DNA from: Lyophyllum atratum
Taxonomy: Eukaryota > Basidiomycota > Agaricomycetes > Agaricales > Lyophyllaceae
Length of the DNA: 64,000 bases
NCBI GenBank assembly: GCA_014905825.1
Contig: JACGCN010000061.1
Coordinates: 1 to 64,000 of the forward strand
Direction: 5' to 3'
The translations under genes and the position numbers were made by a program. The notes under the pieces are model-generated. The model was given only the letters and a program-made list of their open reading frames with translations. It searched no databases and was not told the DNA's origin. Positions 1-13,947 of this stretch are shown piece by piece; position 1 is the first letter of the stretch, and each line of letters opens with the position of its first letter.

Positions 1-150
1 GGAGAAGGCTAGGAAGCAGGAAGCTAAGGTCCAGGCTAAACTGCGGGAGATGGGTGTTTGTGTTGCAGGATTCCGTTGGCAGAACATTGGGTCGGGATAT
101 AGATGTGCGGGAGGATCCCACTATATTGACAACGCGCAACTTGGGATTTG
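1..150 (+). pseudogene. 3' tail of an unrecognised gene (partial at left edge)
   Basis: The frame from base 1 reads a charged Glu/Lys/Arg/Ala stretch (coiled-coil-like), then VCVAGFRWQNIGSGY, RCAGGSHY and a TGA after QLGI at about 148-150. A close copy is inverted at about 35460-35650. I recall similar Cys/Gly/Trp-rich tails in Agaricomycete hypothetical proteins but assign no function. The 5' part lies outside the window, so whether this is an intact gene or a remnant cannot be decided. The homology to the second copy runs on to about 455, past the stop. Confidence 0.45.
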
Positions 151-455
151 AAGTCGATAGTTAGTATTACTGTACATCGACATTCAGATCATGGTCTTCA
201 TGCATTACTGTAGCATGTAGCACAGCTGTTTCACGAAATGAATTATCACTCCTTGTCATTACGGTAGGCCTCAGAGCAATGAGGTCCAGCTACCGAAAGA
301 AAAGAGTACAAGTTGTCATCGAAGGCCTCATTGCCACTGTCCCATGTGTGCCCTCTTGAATTACTGTTTGCTATAGAGATGTAACCAACATGGCAATCAA
401 GTCGATAGGGCTACGACGTATTCGGCGGGCGGCGGGCCACCCTTTTCAGCTGCAG
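1..455 (+). repeat. Duplicated segment, copy 1 (inverted relative to copy 2 at 35155-35607)
   Basis: The + strand here matches the reverse complement of about 35155-35607 over its whole length, with scattered substitutions and small indels (roughly 85-90% by eye). Shared anchors include GTTGGCAGAACATTGGGTCG, GTAGCATGTAGCACAGCTGT and AAGTCGATAGGGCTACGA. Homology fades after the GGCGGCGGG at about 430-450. The copy includes the tail of an unknown gene and its 3' flank. Confidence 0.85.
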
Positions 456-681
456 CCTGGAACTTAAGCACTATTGGGTTTCGAGCTAATCCAACGCGCC
501 CAATCATTCGACGCGGCTCGTTCAGCATTCGACGTACGGGTGAGAGAGAGAGGTAAAACGGACAATTGAGCGTAGAGCAAGTTGGAAGTCCACAAAAACC
601 AATGCTAGTGTGAAAGAAATTGGCGAAACAACGGAGAAAAAAACCACAACTACGCCGACATATCGAGCGGTCTCGTCATAT

Positions 682-3600
682 TCAATATCCCCCTCCCAAA
701 CGCCGCCGCAACAGCCTCAAACCCACCCTCCTGCACCTCCGAAACAAACACATCATGCTGATCCGCCAGCCTGTCATTGTTCTTCCTAATCTCGCGGATA
801 ACACCATGCTCCCTTGCACAGTTCGGACACTCCGTTTCGTTCTCCGCGAGGCACCTGCGCGTATAAACTCAATGAGCAAACCTTCAAAGAAAGAAAGGAA
901 GGGCGGGGACTGACCGCTGGTGGTAGCTATGGTTGCACATGAAGTGTACGCTGGGAAGGTCAAGCTGGCCTTGACAGCTAGAACACCGCGTAACATGGAA
1001 CACACGCGGATGTTCCGGATCCGCGAGCTCCTCCACCTGCTTCAGCTTCGCCTCCGTCTCAAAGCGATACGAATTTATAAGCTCCTTATCCTATCCCCCC
1101 ACCCCATTAGCGCCACCTCTCTCTCTCAAAAAAAAAAAAAAAACACGCCACGCACATTCTGAATCTCCCCCCTCGCCTCCCTAACCCTCTCCACCAACCA
1201 CTCCTTCACAAGCCCCACACTCGCCACCCCATTCCTCGCCAACACCTGCACCACCCCCAGCGGCGACACAATCCCCCCCTCATCAATCCTCCCCAACACC
1301 CACCTCACATCCTCCCGATGCCTCTCCAACAACGCCTGGCTCCCCGTCAGGAACCGCAACACCAATACATACAGCCCCGGCCTCTCCGCCCGTACCGCTC
1401 CAAATGGCTCACCACCTCCCCGACGCGCCCTCCACCCCCTCGTTATGAGCGTCCATCCAGAACCGGAGCACGTCCTCGTGCATCCCCATGCGCTCCCATA
1501 GCAGCACCAGCCCGGCGGTGTACCCCCTCGTCGAGCACAAGACAAGCGCATGCATAGGATCGTACGGCAAAACCCCGCTCTCGAGCATCCTCAGCGCCTT
1601 CCCCCTCAACAACCCCCTCCTCCAGCGCCGCACCCTCATACCCCGGCGCAGGCAAAGTGAGGTACAGCTCCAGCAGCGTATTCCACACCGCCACCTGGTC
1701 CAGCCTGTCCGTCTCCTCGTCGAACGGGGGAGTGGGAGGGGGAGGTGGTATGGGGGGTTGGGGTCCGTCGAGGGATTGCCCCCACCGCCGTAGAGCGACG
1801 GTCTCGAGAAGACGAGGAACTGCTCCATGTGGTCTACGAAGTGCGCGAAGTAGATCCTTGGCGAGAGGCGCTTTATGGGCGGGGGCGGGGGCGGCTGGGT
1901 GGACACGGTGGAGGGGAGCGCAGGCGGCGGGGGCGTGGAGGCGCGGGAGGCGTCGTGGAGGGATCCGTGGCGTGAGGAGGAGGTGACCAGGCCGTAGTCG
2001 GGCTTGACGGTGGCGATGGAGGGGGAGGGCGGGGTGGGGGTGTCCGAGGTGATGGTGGGGGCGACTGGGCTGCGGCTTAGGGCGAGGTAGGAGAGGTAAG
2101 ATGGGACGACGCCGTTTTTCGAGGCGGCAGCAGCAGTCACGGGTGCGGGGTCGTCGGTGAGGGGCCCGGAGCTCGTGCAGAGGTCGATGAGGAGCTTGGT
2201 CGTCTCTTCAGGGAGACTCGACAGCATGGCGCGGCCATATCTCGCCAGATTACTCTCAGCCTACGCGCCACACCCATAAGAAACACGCATACCCCATCAG
2301 AAAAGAAAGAAAAACCCACCGCGTCCGGCCCAAGCCTCCTCAAATACCCCAACGCCTCCCCAAACTCCCCCGCATCCTCAATCTGTATCCTCAAATAATC
2401 CTCATGCCTCCCATACTTCCGTGCAAGATACCCCGCATGCTCAAAGTACCCCGCCTGCCTGCACACCCTGATGGCGGTCTCGAGGTCGAAGGGGAGGAGG
2501 TCCCCCCCGGCGTGCCGCGCCTCGGTCTTGATGAAGCTGTCGAGCCGGGAGACGTCTTTGAGCTTGGTGTAGGTGTTGAGGAGGAGTGTTGTGTGGTCGG
2601 AGTTGGCGAGGCCGAGGGAGTGGAGTTCTTGCAGGTAGGTGACGAGGTTGTGGATGCGTTGGGCGTCGAGGAACTACAGAGGGGGGGCGGGGCGGGGCGG
2701 GTGGGGGGGTAGGGGGTAAGTTAGAAGTCACAAGATGGGTGGGGAGGGGAGGGAGGATGGGTACCTTGCGAATAACGTAGCTAGGCTGCAGATGCCCGAT
2801 CGTCTGCACGAACTGCTGCATCGCACTATCGTAGTCCCCCTTCCCATATAGATGGTCCCCATACTGCCTGTGTATATCCGCGACACTCGACTCGTCCAAC
2901 CCCTGCGTCTTTGCGAGGCTCAGGGCGAGAGTGTACAGAGACTTGCGGTATAGAAGGTCTAGCTTCGTCGCTGTTGACTTTTCCTGTAGGCACACCAGCT
3001 ACCAAACAAAAAAAAGGAGGGGCATCAGTAAAGGAAGGGTACACGGGGAACAGGAGACGAACATTCCCATCGCTCGTCAAAACGTAGATCTGCCCCCACT
3101 GACTTATGATCTCCCGCACGTCATGCGTGAACGTCCCCGAGTACGCCACATACTTATTCTCCGGCTCGAACACCGTCACCTTCGTCACCTCGCCCTCGTC
3201 GTAATTAGGCGTGCGCGCTGCGAAGTTGCGTACGGTCGGGGAGGCGGAGGCGGCGCTCGCGACGAAGGGCGGGGATACGATGACGAGGTAATTGAGGTGC
3301 GTATGGATGGACGACTTGTGCCCTATCCCCCCACCTTAATCAACACCAAAACTCATGAGCAAAGGAGAGCGTACGTACCTTCATACGCATAAGCCGCCCC
3401 GCGCCCCTCCGTCCCACAAAAAAAGATCGCCTCATCCTTCGCCACAACAACACTCCCCCCCCTCCAATCCATCACCGCACACCCCAACCCACACCCCACC
3501 TCATCAACCACACTCGGCGCCCCCCCTCCTCCCTTCCCCGTAACCTGATACGTCAACACATGGTTGATCGTCACCACAAACAACGACAAGCCCGGGCTGT

Positions 3601-4545
3601 CCTCGGAGGGCTCCTTGAAGCCCAGACCCGTGATGGGCTCGGTGGGGGACTCGTGTATGGTGCGCGGCTTGGGGAGGGCGGTGAGGGAGGAGGACGAGGA
3701 GGAGAGGGATTGGTCGAGGTGGCGGTAGAGGAGGACGGCGCCGTCGCCGAGGCCGATGGCGAGGTGGGAGAGGGAGGAGGAGAGGGCGATGGTGGAGACC
3801 TGCAGCAGTTCTGGGGTCAGCGACGGAACGGAACCTCGTGCAGCTTGGAATGGACACGACACTTACGGGGTGGGGTCGGTTGCTGAGTTGCACCTTGGTG
3901 GAGCGCAGCAAAGCCGGCGCGCCCGTTTTCTTGTCTCGGTTCACTATATCCCATATCTTGAGCAGCGGCGAGCGGACCATATCCTCTTCCTACGTATCAC
4001 ACCCCCAAGGTCAAAGGTTTGACCCAAACATAATTAGACGTGCACGTACCCCAAGCGTAACGAGAACCCCCTTCCGTTCCACCATATGCGTCACCCTTCC
4101 CCCGACATGCGCGATCCAGCTCGCGACGGCCTCAAAGTCGCGGTTCAGGATATGGACGCTGCCGTGTATGTCTGCGACGAGGACGCCGACGGAGGAGGAG
4201 GCGACGGTGGAGATTTCGGGGGTGGCCTACGAGGGGATGCTTTAGGTGGGTATAGGAATTGTGGGAGCGGGAGGGTAGGGGACGTACTTTGAAGATGTCG
4301 GGTGAGGTTTCGAGGTCGTGGATGTCTTTGACTGGGACGACGTCGAAGAAGGGGTAATGGCGCCACTGGAAGTTGTAGGAATCAGCATTGAGGTGACAGG
4401 AGGAATATATACGATGATAGAAATTCAATCGCGAGCAGCATGGGATAGCGGACAGCAAGATGACTTTAGAAGAGAAAGTACTCACTGCAGCGGCCGTGAC
4501 CGTTCCAGCAGCTGCGTTCGCAGTGGCTGCTGCCAAACTCGACAT
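682..4545 (-). CDS. VPS11: VPS11/PEP5, core subunit of HOPS and CORVET tethering complexes
   Basis: Vps11 is a class C Vps protein that scaffolds endosome and vacuole tethering complexes. The translated exons give the N-terminal beta-propeller (WRHYPFFDVVPVKD near the start), then the alpha-solenoid (SLYTLALSLAKTQGLDE, YVIRK, GYFEHAGYLARKYGRHEDYL). The C-terminal RING-H2 has CSSC near 975, CNHSYH near 940 and CPNC near 815. The gene ends at TGA 684-682 after FGRGY. The ATG at 4545 is followed by an Ala/Thr-rich leader and an intron. Many short introns interrupt it, one containing the A16 run at 1130-1145. Between about 1615 and 1809 the best protein lies in another frame, so two 1-bp indels offset each other there (see findings). 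It is divergent from ATP18, with 288 bp between the starts. Confidence 0.93.
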
Positions 4546-4833
4546 GGTAGCTCTGCAAAGAACCGTTAGAATACAACGGTATCTGCAATATTATAGGCCT
4601 CGACGGTGTTGAGCGTAACAAGAGACCCCTGCACGCGATTGCCGACAACGTGCTCACCCCCATCCCAAACCGGTAACACCTTCCCACACCTTCAACGCAT
4701 CAACCAGAGCCACAAACGGTCCTCCCCGACAACACTCCACCACCACCACCGCCCACACTCACACCGTACGTCCCCTCCTCACTCATCACTTCCCTCCTAA
4801 CCTCTGTTGGTCCCCACAGATACAACTAAAATA
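4546..4833. promoter_or_regulatory. Divergent intergenic region, VPS11 / ATP18
   Basis: There are 288 bp between the two start codons. It must carry both promoters and 5' UTRs. The ATP18 side is CA-rich (CACCACCACCACCGCCCACA around 4738). No TATA box or named operator is assigned. Confidence 0.5.
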
Positions 4834-5152
4834 ATGGCTTTCCTCGGACTCCGCAAATGGCCTACACCCGTTCGTTTTTACGCCTCACTGAAAATCTGGC
4901 GTTTTGGGTTTGCTCACGCCGTCTATGTGTATGTGTAGGTCGTCAAGCCCTTGTGGCCGTTCATGGCCGCAGGATGCATTACTCTGTACCTCGTTAACAA
5001 TATCCAGGAGAAGTCCGTCCGCTGTACGTCGCCCATTTCCCTTCTTACTGTTAGAGGCTTACCATGGACTTGGACTTTTGCCAGCTGAGGCATGGATCAA
5101 AGACCCGCGTAACCCGTACGCGGCTCAGATCGCGAAGGAGTCGTTACATTAG
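4834..5152 (+). CDS. ATP18: Mitochondrial ATP synthase subunit J (Atp18)
   Basis: Three small exons give about 62 residues: MAFLGLRKWPTP, then VVKPLWPFMAAGCITLYLVN, and finally EAWIKDPRNPYAAQIAKE with TAG at 5150-5152. Atp18 is a small one-pass inner-membrane subunit of the F1Fo ATP synthase stator/dimer interface. The RxWPTPxxKPLWPF start, single hydrophobic segment and NPYAAQ tail match the family in length and order. Intron 1 runs from GTTCGT (after codon Pro12) to TAG before GTCGTC. Intron 2 runs from GTACGT to CAG before CTGAGGCA. Confidence 0.9.
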
Positions 5153-5542
5153 AGTGTATCTAATGGGTGGGGGTATGTCGTGGCTCGCGTGAGCGCAGTG
5201 TTATAGAAGGGGTTGGAATGCGAAATACCACACGTTTGGAAAGATGGGTTTTGCTGAGCGTGGTGTTTCTGGTGTTGGTGAGATGTTACATCAAGGTTCT
5301 CGTTATTTGTGACTGCCCCGCCGTGCGCTACACAACACCTCAACTCGACGTAATATCAAAAACAAGTCGCTCAACGAATGTCATGTCAATCTAAAGCCCC
5401 ACCTCCCATCTCGCGTCGTTTCCTTACCCATACCTCGCGCATTACGTAGTCTAGTCCCCCCATAAAGTCCGCGGTATAAAAGTACACAAAATACACAATC
5501 CACTTCCCCCTCCCATGTCCTAGTAGGAGCGAAGTAGGAGCC

Positions 5543-6093
5543 CTACGGCTCCTTATCCGGAGGCGGCCGTTCCGTCGGAGGCACACCCCACTCCGGCAGC
5601 CCCTTCGGCCGTGCAATCCTCCTAGGCTCCCACTCCTCCTCCGCCGCCGCACTCAATCGCTACACCCCCCCCAAAATTATATCACACTTTCAGTAGGTTG
5701 TGAGGAAGGGTAGGGAGGGGAGGGGGGACGCACGAAGTATTCCTCCCGAATATCAAACTTCTTCCTGTTCCGATCCAACTTGAGCTCCTGCTCCTTCGTC
5801 ACCTACCCCAACAAAAAAAAGAACCACCTTCAGTACCTCCTCCTCTAACCACGAGACACGAAGAGCGAACGGGGACAACAGGAGGGAAGGGGGAAGGAAA
5901 AGAGGGGAAGGAAGGGACACACCTGCTTAACCTTCTTATCATGCAAATCATACCGCGTCTGCGCGAACGGTGTGAGGCCGTACGACGCCCCGACCATGAT
6001 CAGCACGAAGGGCACGCCGAATAGGCCTGGGTACTTTTTTATTAGACGGTTTAGGGGTGTTTCCTGCCATGGCTTCGATGCGAACCTCGCCAT
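5543..6093 (-). CDS. COX16: Cytochrome c oxidase assembly protein COX16
   Basis: Three exons encode about 118 residues. Exon 1 holds the N-terminal basic segment, one transmembrane helix (GLFGVPFVLIMVGASYGLT) and TRYDLHDKKVKQ. Exon 2 has VTKEQELKLDRNRKKFDIRE. Exon 3 has RPKGLPEWGVPP and ends DKEP at TAG 5545-5543. Cox16 is an inner mitochondrial membrane protein needed for assembly of Cox1/Cox2 into complex IV. The TM helix followed by QTRYDxxDKKV and FDIREEYF is diagnostic. It is divergent from ADE12, with 329 bp between starts. Confidence 0.93.
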
Positions 6094-6422
6094 CGCGTCG
6101 GCGCTTCACGGGTGGTCCGGGTTATACCTGTCCGGCGCAAGCCGCAGAGAGAGAGACCTTGGCAGTGGTATAGAATGTCAGTGCAAGACGGTGGGAGTAA
6201 TATTTAGCTTGCCGAGGGGTGTGCCGGGACCCGGAACCCGCAGCCCGATCGGAATCGGCATTCCGCATTCGGTAGATCTCCGGGTATGATAACCCAGAAG
6301 ATAATTTTCCGCACAGTACTCTTTGTATTCCAAGTCACCGATCTCCCTCTTCTCTACTTCCAAGTAAAAAGGTATGTCGCGCCGCCTTCACACTTACGCT
6401 CCAACTAACATAGGATTCAGAC
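6094..6422. promoter_or_regulatory. Divergent intergenic region, COX16 / ADE12
   Basis: There are 329 bp between two start codons on opposite strands, so both promoters lie here. It contains short GC-rich inverted motifs (GGGACCCGGAACCCG and CGGAATCGGCATTCCG near 6228-6270). No factor site is claimed. Confidence 0.5.
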
Positions 6423-8333
<1,911 letters not shown>

Positions 8334-9028
8334 GGGGGTGGATACCACTATATTTAGATTGGGGAGTGGGGGGGAGGAAGGGGAAGGAAGGGGAAGGGGA
8401 AGGGAAGGGAAGGAATTAGATGGGTAGAATATGTATACACACTTATGGATATCCAGGGTGTCTGTGAACTGTAGAATGGTATAGAGTGTTCAGCAACCGT
8501 GTCGTGATACAGTAAGTACTTAGGGAAGGAATTAGATGGGTAGAATCTGTATAGTACACACTTATGGATATCGACTGTAGAATGGTATAGAGTGACTTCC
8601 AATCATGTTTCAAGAACCGTATTATGATATCATCATAGTATGCTTAAGCGTGAATCATGCAACAAAAGAGCGGGGCATGCATTAAATAATTAGATATTGC
8701 CAGTAGAGCTACGTACGCGAGACAGAAAAAAAACACGGCAGCGAGCAAACGCCGCATACATACACGAGCACGAACGTAATGGTAATGTAGCGGTAAGGGT
8801 AATCGTAAGGGGTGGAATACATAACACTCGATCTTCACAGCGTGTACAGAGTAGTAGCGAGCGAGAGGGGAGAGCAGGAACGGGGCGTGCCCATCCACCA
8901 CAACGACGGAGAATAGATAGTAGGAGCCCCGAGTCCCTGGAATTACAACATGAGCATAACTAGACGACACACACACCCCGCACGTCCAGACGTGCTCACC
9001 CCTCACGCAAAGCCCCCCACCCTCAATC
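8334..9028. repeat. Intergenic region with a ~105-bp direct repeat
   Basis: Downstream of ADE12 is a G/A-rich simple tract at about 8365-8412, then two tandemly arranged copies of a ~105-bp unit, at about 8406-8510 and 8523-8630. Both begin GGGAAGGAATTAGATGGGTA and share CACTTATGGATATC, GTAGAATGGTATAGAGTG and a final AACCGT..TGATA. The rest to 9028 is the 3' region of the minus-strand gene, and I see no gene in it. Confidence 0.75.
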
Positions 9029-10347
9029 CTATCCGAAATCCGGATCATCCGCCCCAAACGACGCATCCCCCGACCCCGGCGACTCGCTCTTCCCCGCCCC
9101 GCTCCCATTCCCACCCCCACTCCCATTCCCCGTCCCAGTCCCATTCGCCTGCGTCCCATTAACCTGCGCGCCCCCATTCCCATTAGCCAGATGCGGATCA
9201 ATCGCATCCGCCGTCGCAGCCTGCCCCGTCGGCGGCGGCGCCTGCTGCTCAGGCGCGTACGTGCGGAACGGCGTGGGCGCGACGAGCGGCCTATGAAAGC
9301 GCGCGCGGAACTCGTTCGTCGTGGAGTCGGGCCCGGGCGGGGGGAGGTTGTACGCTGCCGGGTGCTGCTGTTGTTGTTGTTGTTGGGCTTGTTGTTCGTG
9401 TGTGAGGTCGATGGGGTAGGAGGGTCCGAGGTTGGGGGGTGCGAGCCCGGCTTTGGCGGCTTGTTCGGCGTAGTGGGCGCGTCGCTGGAGGAGGTGGGGG
9501 GGAGGGTGTTAAGAAGGGAAGGGATGGGGAGGGGAGGGGGAGGGGGGGGACTTACGGCGTGATCCCAGCGCTCCCATGCTTCTGCGAGTATGGGCTCGAG
9601 CGAGGCGAGTTCCTCGTTAGTCATATGCAGCGTCCGCAGGAGATGTTGTTTGAGAAGAGGGGCACACGAGAACGAGAGGAGCAGCGTCGACGCGAAGGTC
9701 TGCCCGCCCAACGGCTGGCCCTGCGGGAACGGCGGCTCGTGCGGGCCCCCGAGCGGCGGAGGCGGCTGATGGGGCGGCGGCTGCATTTCGTGGGGGAGCA
9801 CCTGCTGGTACTGCCCGTCCGTGCCGACGCGGTAGTGCAGCTCCTCCATGCCCGGCATGATCTCGTTCCCCATGTCCAGCCCCAGCTCCCGCATTTTGCG
9901 CTGCTTGACCAGCAGCCGGTGTTTCCTCTGCCGTTCGCGGGCGGCGGCGCGTACCCTGTCCCGGCGCACCATCTCGTCTGGCGTGAGATCTGGAGGGTTG
10001 GCGTAGTCGGGGGAGGTGCGGTAGTCGAGGACGGGGGCCTGTTGGACTTGGGCCGCGATGGATTGTGGGTGGGTGTGCTGCTGCTGCTGGTGTTGGTGTT
10101 GTTGTTGTTGTTGGTGTTGGTGTTGCTGGGCCTGCTGCTGCTGTATGTGCTGGTGGTGGTCGTTGGGCGAGGAGAAGCCCATCATGGCCATACCCCCCGC
10201 GCCACTATTGCGATCTCGCTCGCGTTTGCGGCGCTGGCGTTCTGCGGCCTTTTCGCGTTTGAGACGCTGGCTCTCTGTTTCATTCTCGCGCGGGCGTTTG
10301 CGGGATGAGGAGGAGGAAGGGTTGTTGTTGTGTATACTCGAATCCAT
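9029..10347 (-). CDS. Gln/His/Pro-rich hypothetical nuclear protein
   Basis: There are two exons (9556-10347 and 9029-9484) and a 71-nt intron with GTAAGT and CAG ends. The start ATG at 10347 is followed by SSSSSRKRPRENETESQRLK and a run of basic residues (KAAERQRRKRERDR), a likely nuclear-localisation or DNA-contact region. Next come a Gln/His tract encoded near 10080-10150, a second basic helix (MVRRDRVRAAARERQRKHR) and a Pro-rich part. A conserved-looking segment follows (STLLLSFSCAPLLKQHLLRT, EELASLEPILAEAWERWDHA). The C-terminus has a second Gln run, a Gly/Asn-rich stretch and an acidic end at TAG 9031-9029. It looks like a fungal transcription regulator, but I recognise no named domain. 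Confidence 0.75.
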
Positions 10348-11703
10348 GTCTATTATCGACTCCCTTCCTGTGATCCTGGTGTGACCTGCGCGACGCTGGC
10401 GGGCCTTTCAGTGACAATATCGTGACGGACAGTGACGGGAGGTTCGAGAGGAGTGTCACAACAACCCTCCCAGCCTCAAAACAGGGAGGTGGCGTGGGAA
10501 TATGTTTCAAATAAACAACTGCTGCGCGCGGACGACGACGACGGCGAGAGGCCTCTAGCTTCAATGGAGGCTTCAGGTGTTGGAGGTACACAAGCTGCGT
10601 GGTGAGATGATCCTCGCCGTGCCTTGCCCATTCGAAAGCAGGACGCATGATCATCCTCATATGACCCAAACGTGTAGGCCCAAAACGTGCACCTCCGTCA
10701 GACAAGGAAGCTGTCTCTCGACACTGGCATGTAGACATTCTGACATCCTGCCACTACCGACATCGCGCAAACCGTTGGTGGTGGTTGCGCAGAAGGCCAG
10801 CAGTGTTATGATAGAAAGCCACCACCAAATACCGGGCTTCGGCGAGGGCCAATCCCTCTTGCCACATTCGTCACGCCTCTTGGTTCTGGATGAGACGCTC
10901 GACTCCCCTGCCGATCCGAATTAAGTTGTGATGGCCTTCATACCGACTGTCCCGAACAACGTTGGACACTGCCAACTGCATAGTGTTATCATTAACGACG
11001 CCGCAGTACGCACTGCCGCCGCTCTATTCTGGGAATCTCGCCTGCAGTTACAAAACGATATGGGCTGGTAGACGCATACATACTACGTGTAGTTAGTTGC
11101 CCAAGTTTGAGAGAACACGCTAGATCGGCGCAGCCAGGCGACGTTATACTCGGGATCTAGGTTCGCTTTACATCCCCCATCACCCCATCCGTTATCGTCA
11201 GCAGAAGCACCGACGACCCATGGCAGATCTTCTCTCCAAGAATTCAGGCCGCACAGCGAAGATGTCTGCCAGATAAAAAAAATCAGAACCTCCTCAAATC
11301 ACTCGTCGGTGTCAAAGAGGGTGTAGCGGTCGAGGGGGCCAAGACTCCAACACGACGACGCGTACCCAGACACGCGACGCAACACCATGTCAACAACGGA
11401 TAGTAGCATTGGGGCATGCGGTCACGACGCAGTTCCGGTTCCAAGTGGTCGCGTCTCACTCCCATCAGTCGCAGATACTTCGCCTTCGACGCTGGAGAGT
11501 TCCGCCGCCTTCTTCCTCCCCACACGACGGAATTCAATCGTCTTGCGAGTTACGACATCACACCAAGGCCCATGTGCTCCGAGAGTGATATTCTAATTTG
11601 AGGGGTTCTGGGGGGGATACACGACGGACGGACGGGTAGTAACGCGGCACAACGGGTACTTCATGCTTCATCATTGCGTAGTTTTGGAGATTCGAACACG
11701 AGC
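10348..11703. other. Intergenic region, no supported gene
   Basis: About 1.36 kb lies between the 5' end of the Gln/His-rich gene and the 3' end of ATP15. Short ORFs exist on both strands, but none shows family motifs or consistent splicing. I see no tRNA or repeat. Confidence 0.5.
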
Positions 11704-12029
11704 CTATGAAGCTTTCCTGGCCTGCTCCTTCTCCTTCTCCACTTCCTCACTCAACGTGATCTGCGCGGGGGTGTGCCGTCAGAACGGTTCGGAGTCGGGA
11801 TGGGAGTGGTAGACTCACCTGGGCGCTGCCGACGCCATTTTCCCAGCGTTGGAACCTGAGGGCGGTCTGTCCTCTCCGCTCAGCCGCCAGACGTTCCTCA
11901 TCCTTGAACGATTGACGAACTGCCCGGGCAGTGATCTGGGAGTACCTGTTGTACCTAAAGACACTTGAATATTGTCTCTTAGCTGGTATAGAGGAGGACG
12001 TACGAGAAAAGAGTGCGCCAGGAGCTCAT
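11704..12029 (-). CDS. ATP15: Mitochondrial ATP synthase subunit epsilon (Atp15)
   Basis: Spliced exons give about 72 residues: MSSWRTLFS, then YNRYSQITARAVRQSFKDEE with RLAAERRGQTALRFQRWENG, then ITLSEEVEKEKEQARKAS and TAG 11706-11704. Atp15 is the small epsilon subunit of the F1 central stalk. The short N-terminus, YxxYxQIxARxVR and the RWENG tail are family hallmarks. Exon 1 ends at a GTACGT donor that splits the Ser codon. It is divergent from the Rab gene, with 244 bp between starts. Confidence 0.92.
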
Positions 12030-12273
12030 CGTGTCGGGTGGTGTGGGTAGTGCAAATTTGTGGGTTGGCAGTTGCTGGTGCCAGTGGGAGTCCCGGATTA
12101 GTCCGTGGTCATGTGACGGCAGGAATCAGCGGGCCGCTTGCAATTGTCGTCAGACCCATTGACAACTGCGACAACGAAGTGGGCCACCGATTGGGCCGAC
12201 GTATTTATCTTCGTTACCGTTCCTGTCAACAACGCCTAAGCTTGTCTTTGACCTTTCACGCGCACAAATCGCA

Positions 12274-13503
<1,230 letters not shown>

Positions 13504-13947
13504 CATCTTGGCAGACCATGGTTCCCGACGCGTTCCCGACTCCGCCGTCGTTCCATACGTTATCTGTATCAGTTTGGATGTTTCATGCCGTTGTATGTAG
13601 AGTACTTTTTTTTATTGGATATATGTACAACAGACAATTATTTGGTTATTTTCTTTTCTCCGGAACACGATTAAACTGGCCAGCGCGGGGGTGCTGCGGT
13701 GGTGTGCGTAGGGTAGGAGGTGTCGTACAGTAATAGGTATGCGAGGGCAAGGGGTGTTTAGCTAGTGTACATAGAGTAATGGGGGTAACCATGATGAGGA
13801 TATTGATCGTGCAGAGATAGGATGGTGAGCAGCACACTGTACATGATGATGAAAGGCACCATTGAGATCAACAACAAAAAGAAAAAAAGAGGAAAAGAAC
13901 ATAGTCCCGTTGTGTCCAAAGCCCCCTGAAAAGTCGAACAAGCCCCC
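13504..13947. other. Convergent intergenic region, Rab4-like / DSP
   Basis: About 440 bp lie between two convergent 3' ends, so both 3' UTRs and polyadenylation regions are here. It includes ATATATGTACAACAG near 13618 and an A-rich AACAACAAAAAGAAAAAAAG near 13870. There is no gene. Confidence 0.5.

Noticed and set aside
9439..10308. 289-codon plus-strand ORF
   Set aside because: It is the antisense shadow of the Gln/His-rich minus gene. Its Leu/Val/Cys runs come from the reverse of CAG/CAC codons.
10348..11703. Possible small genes between the Gln/His-rich gene and ATP15
   Set aside because: Overlapping short ORFs on both strands, none with motifs or matching splice sites.
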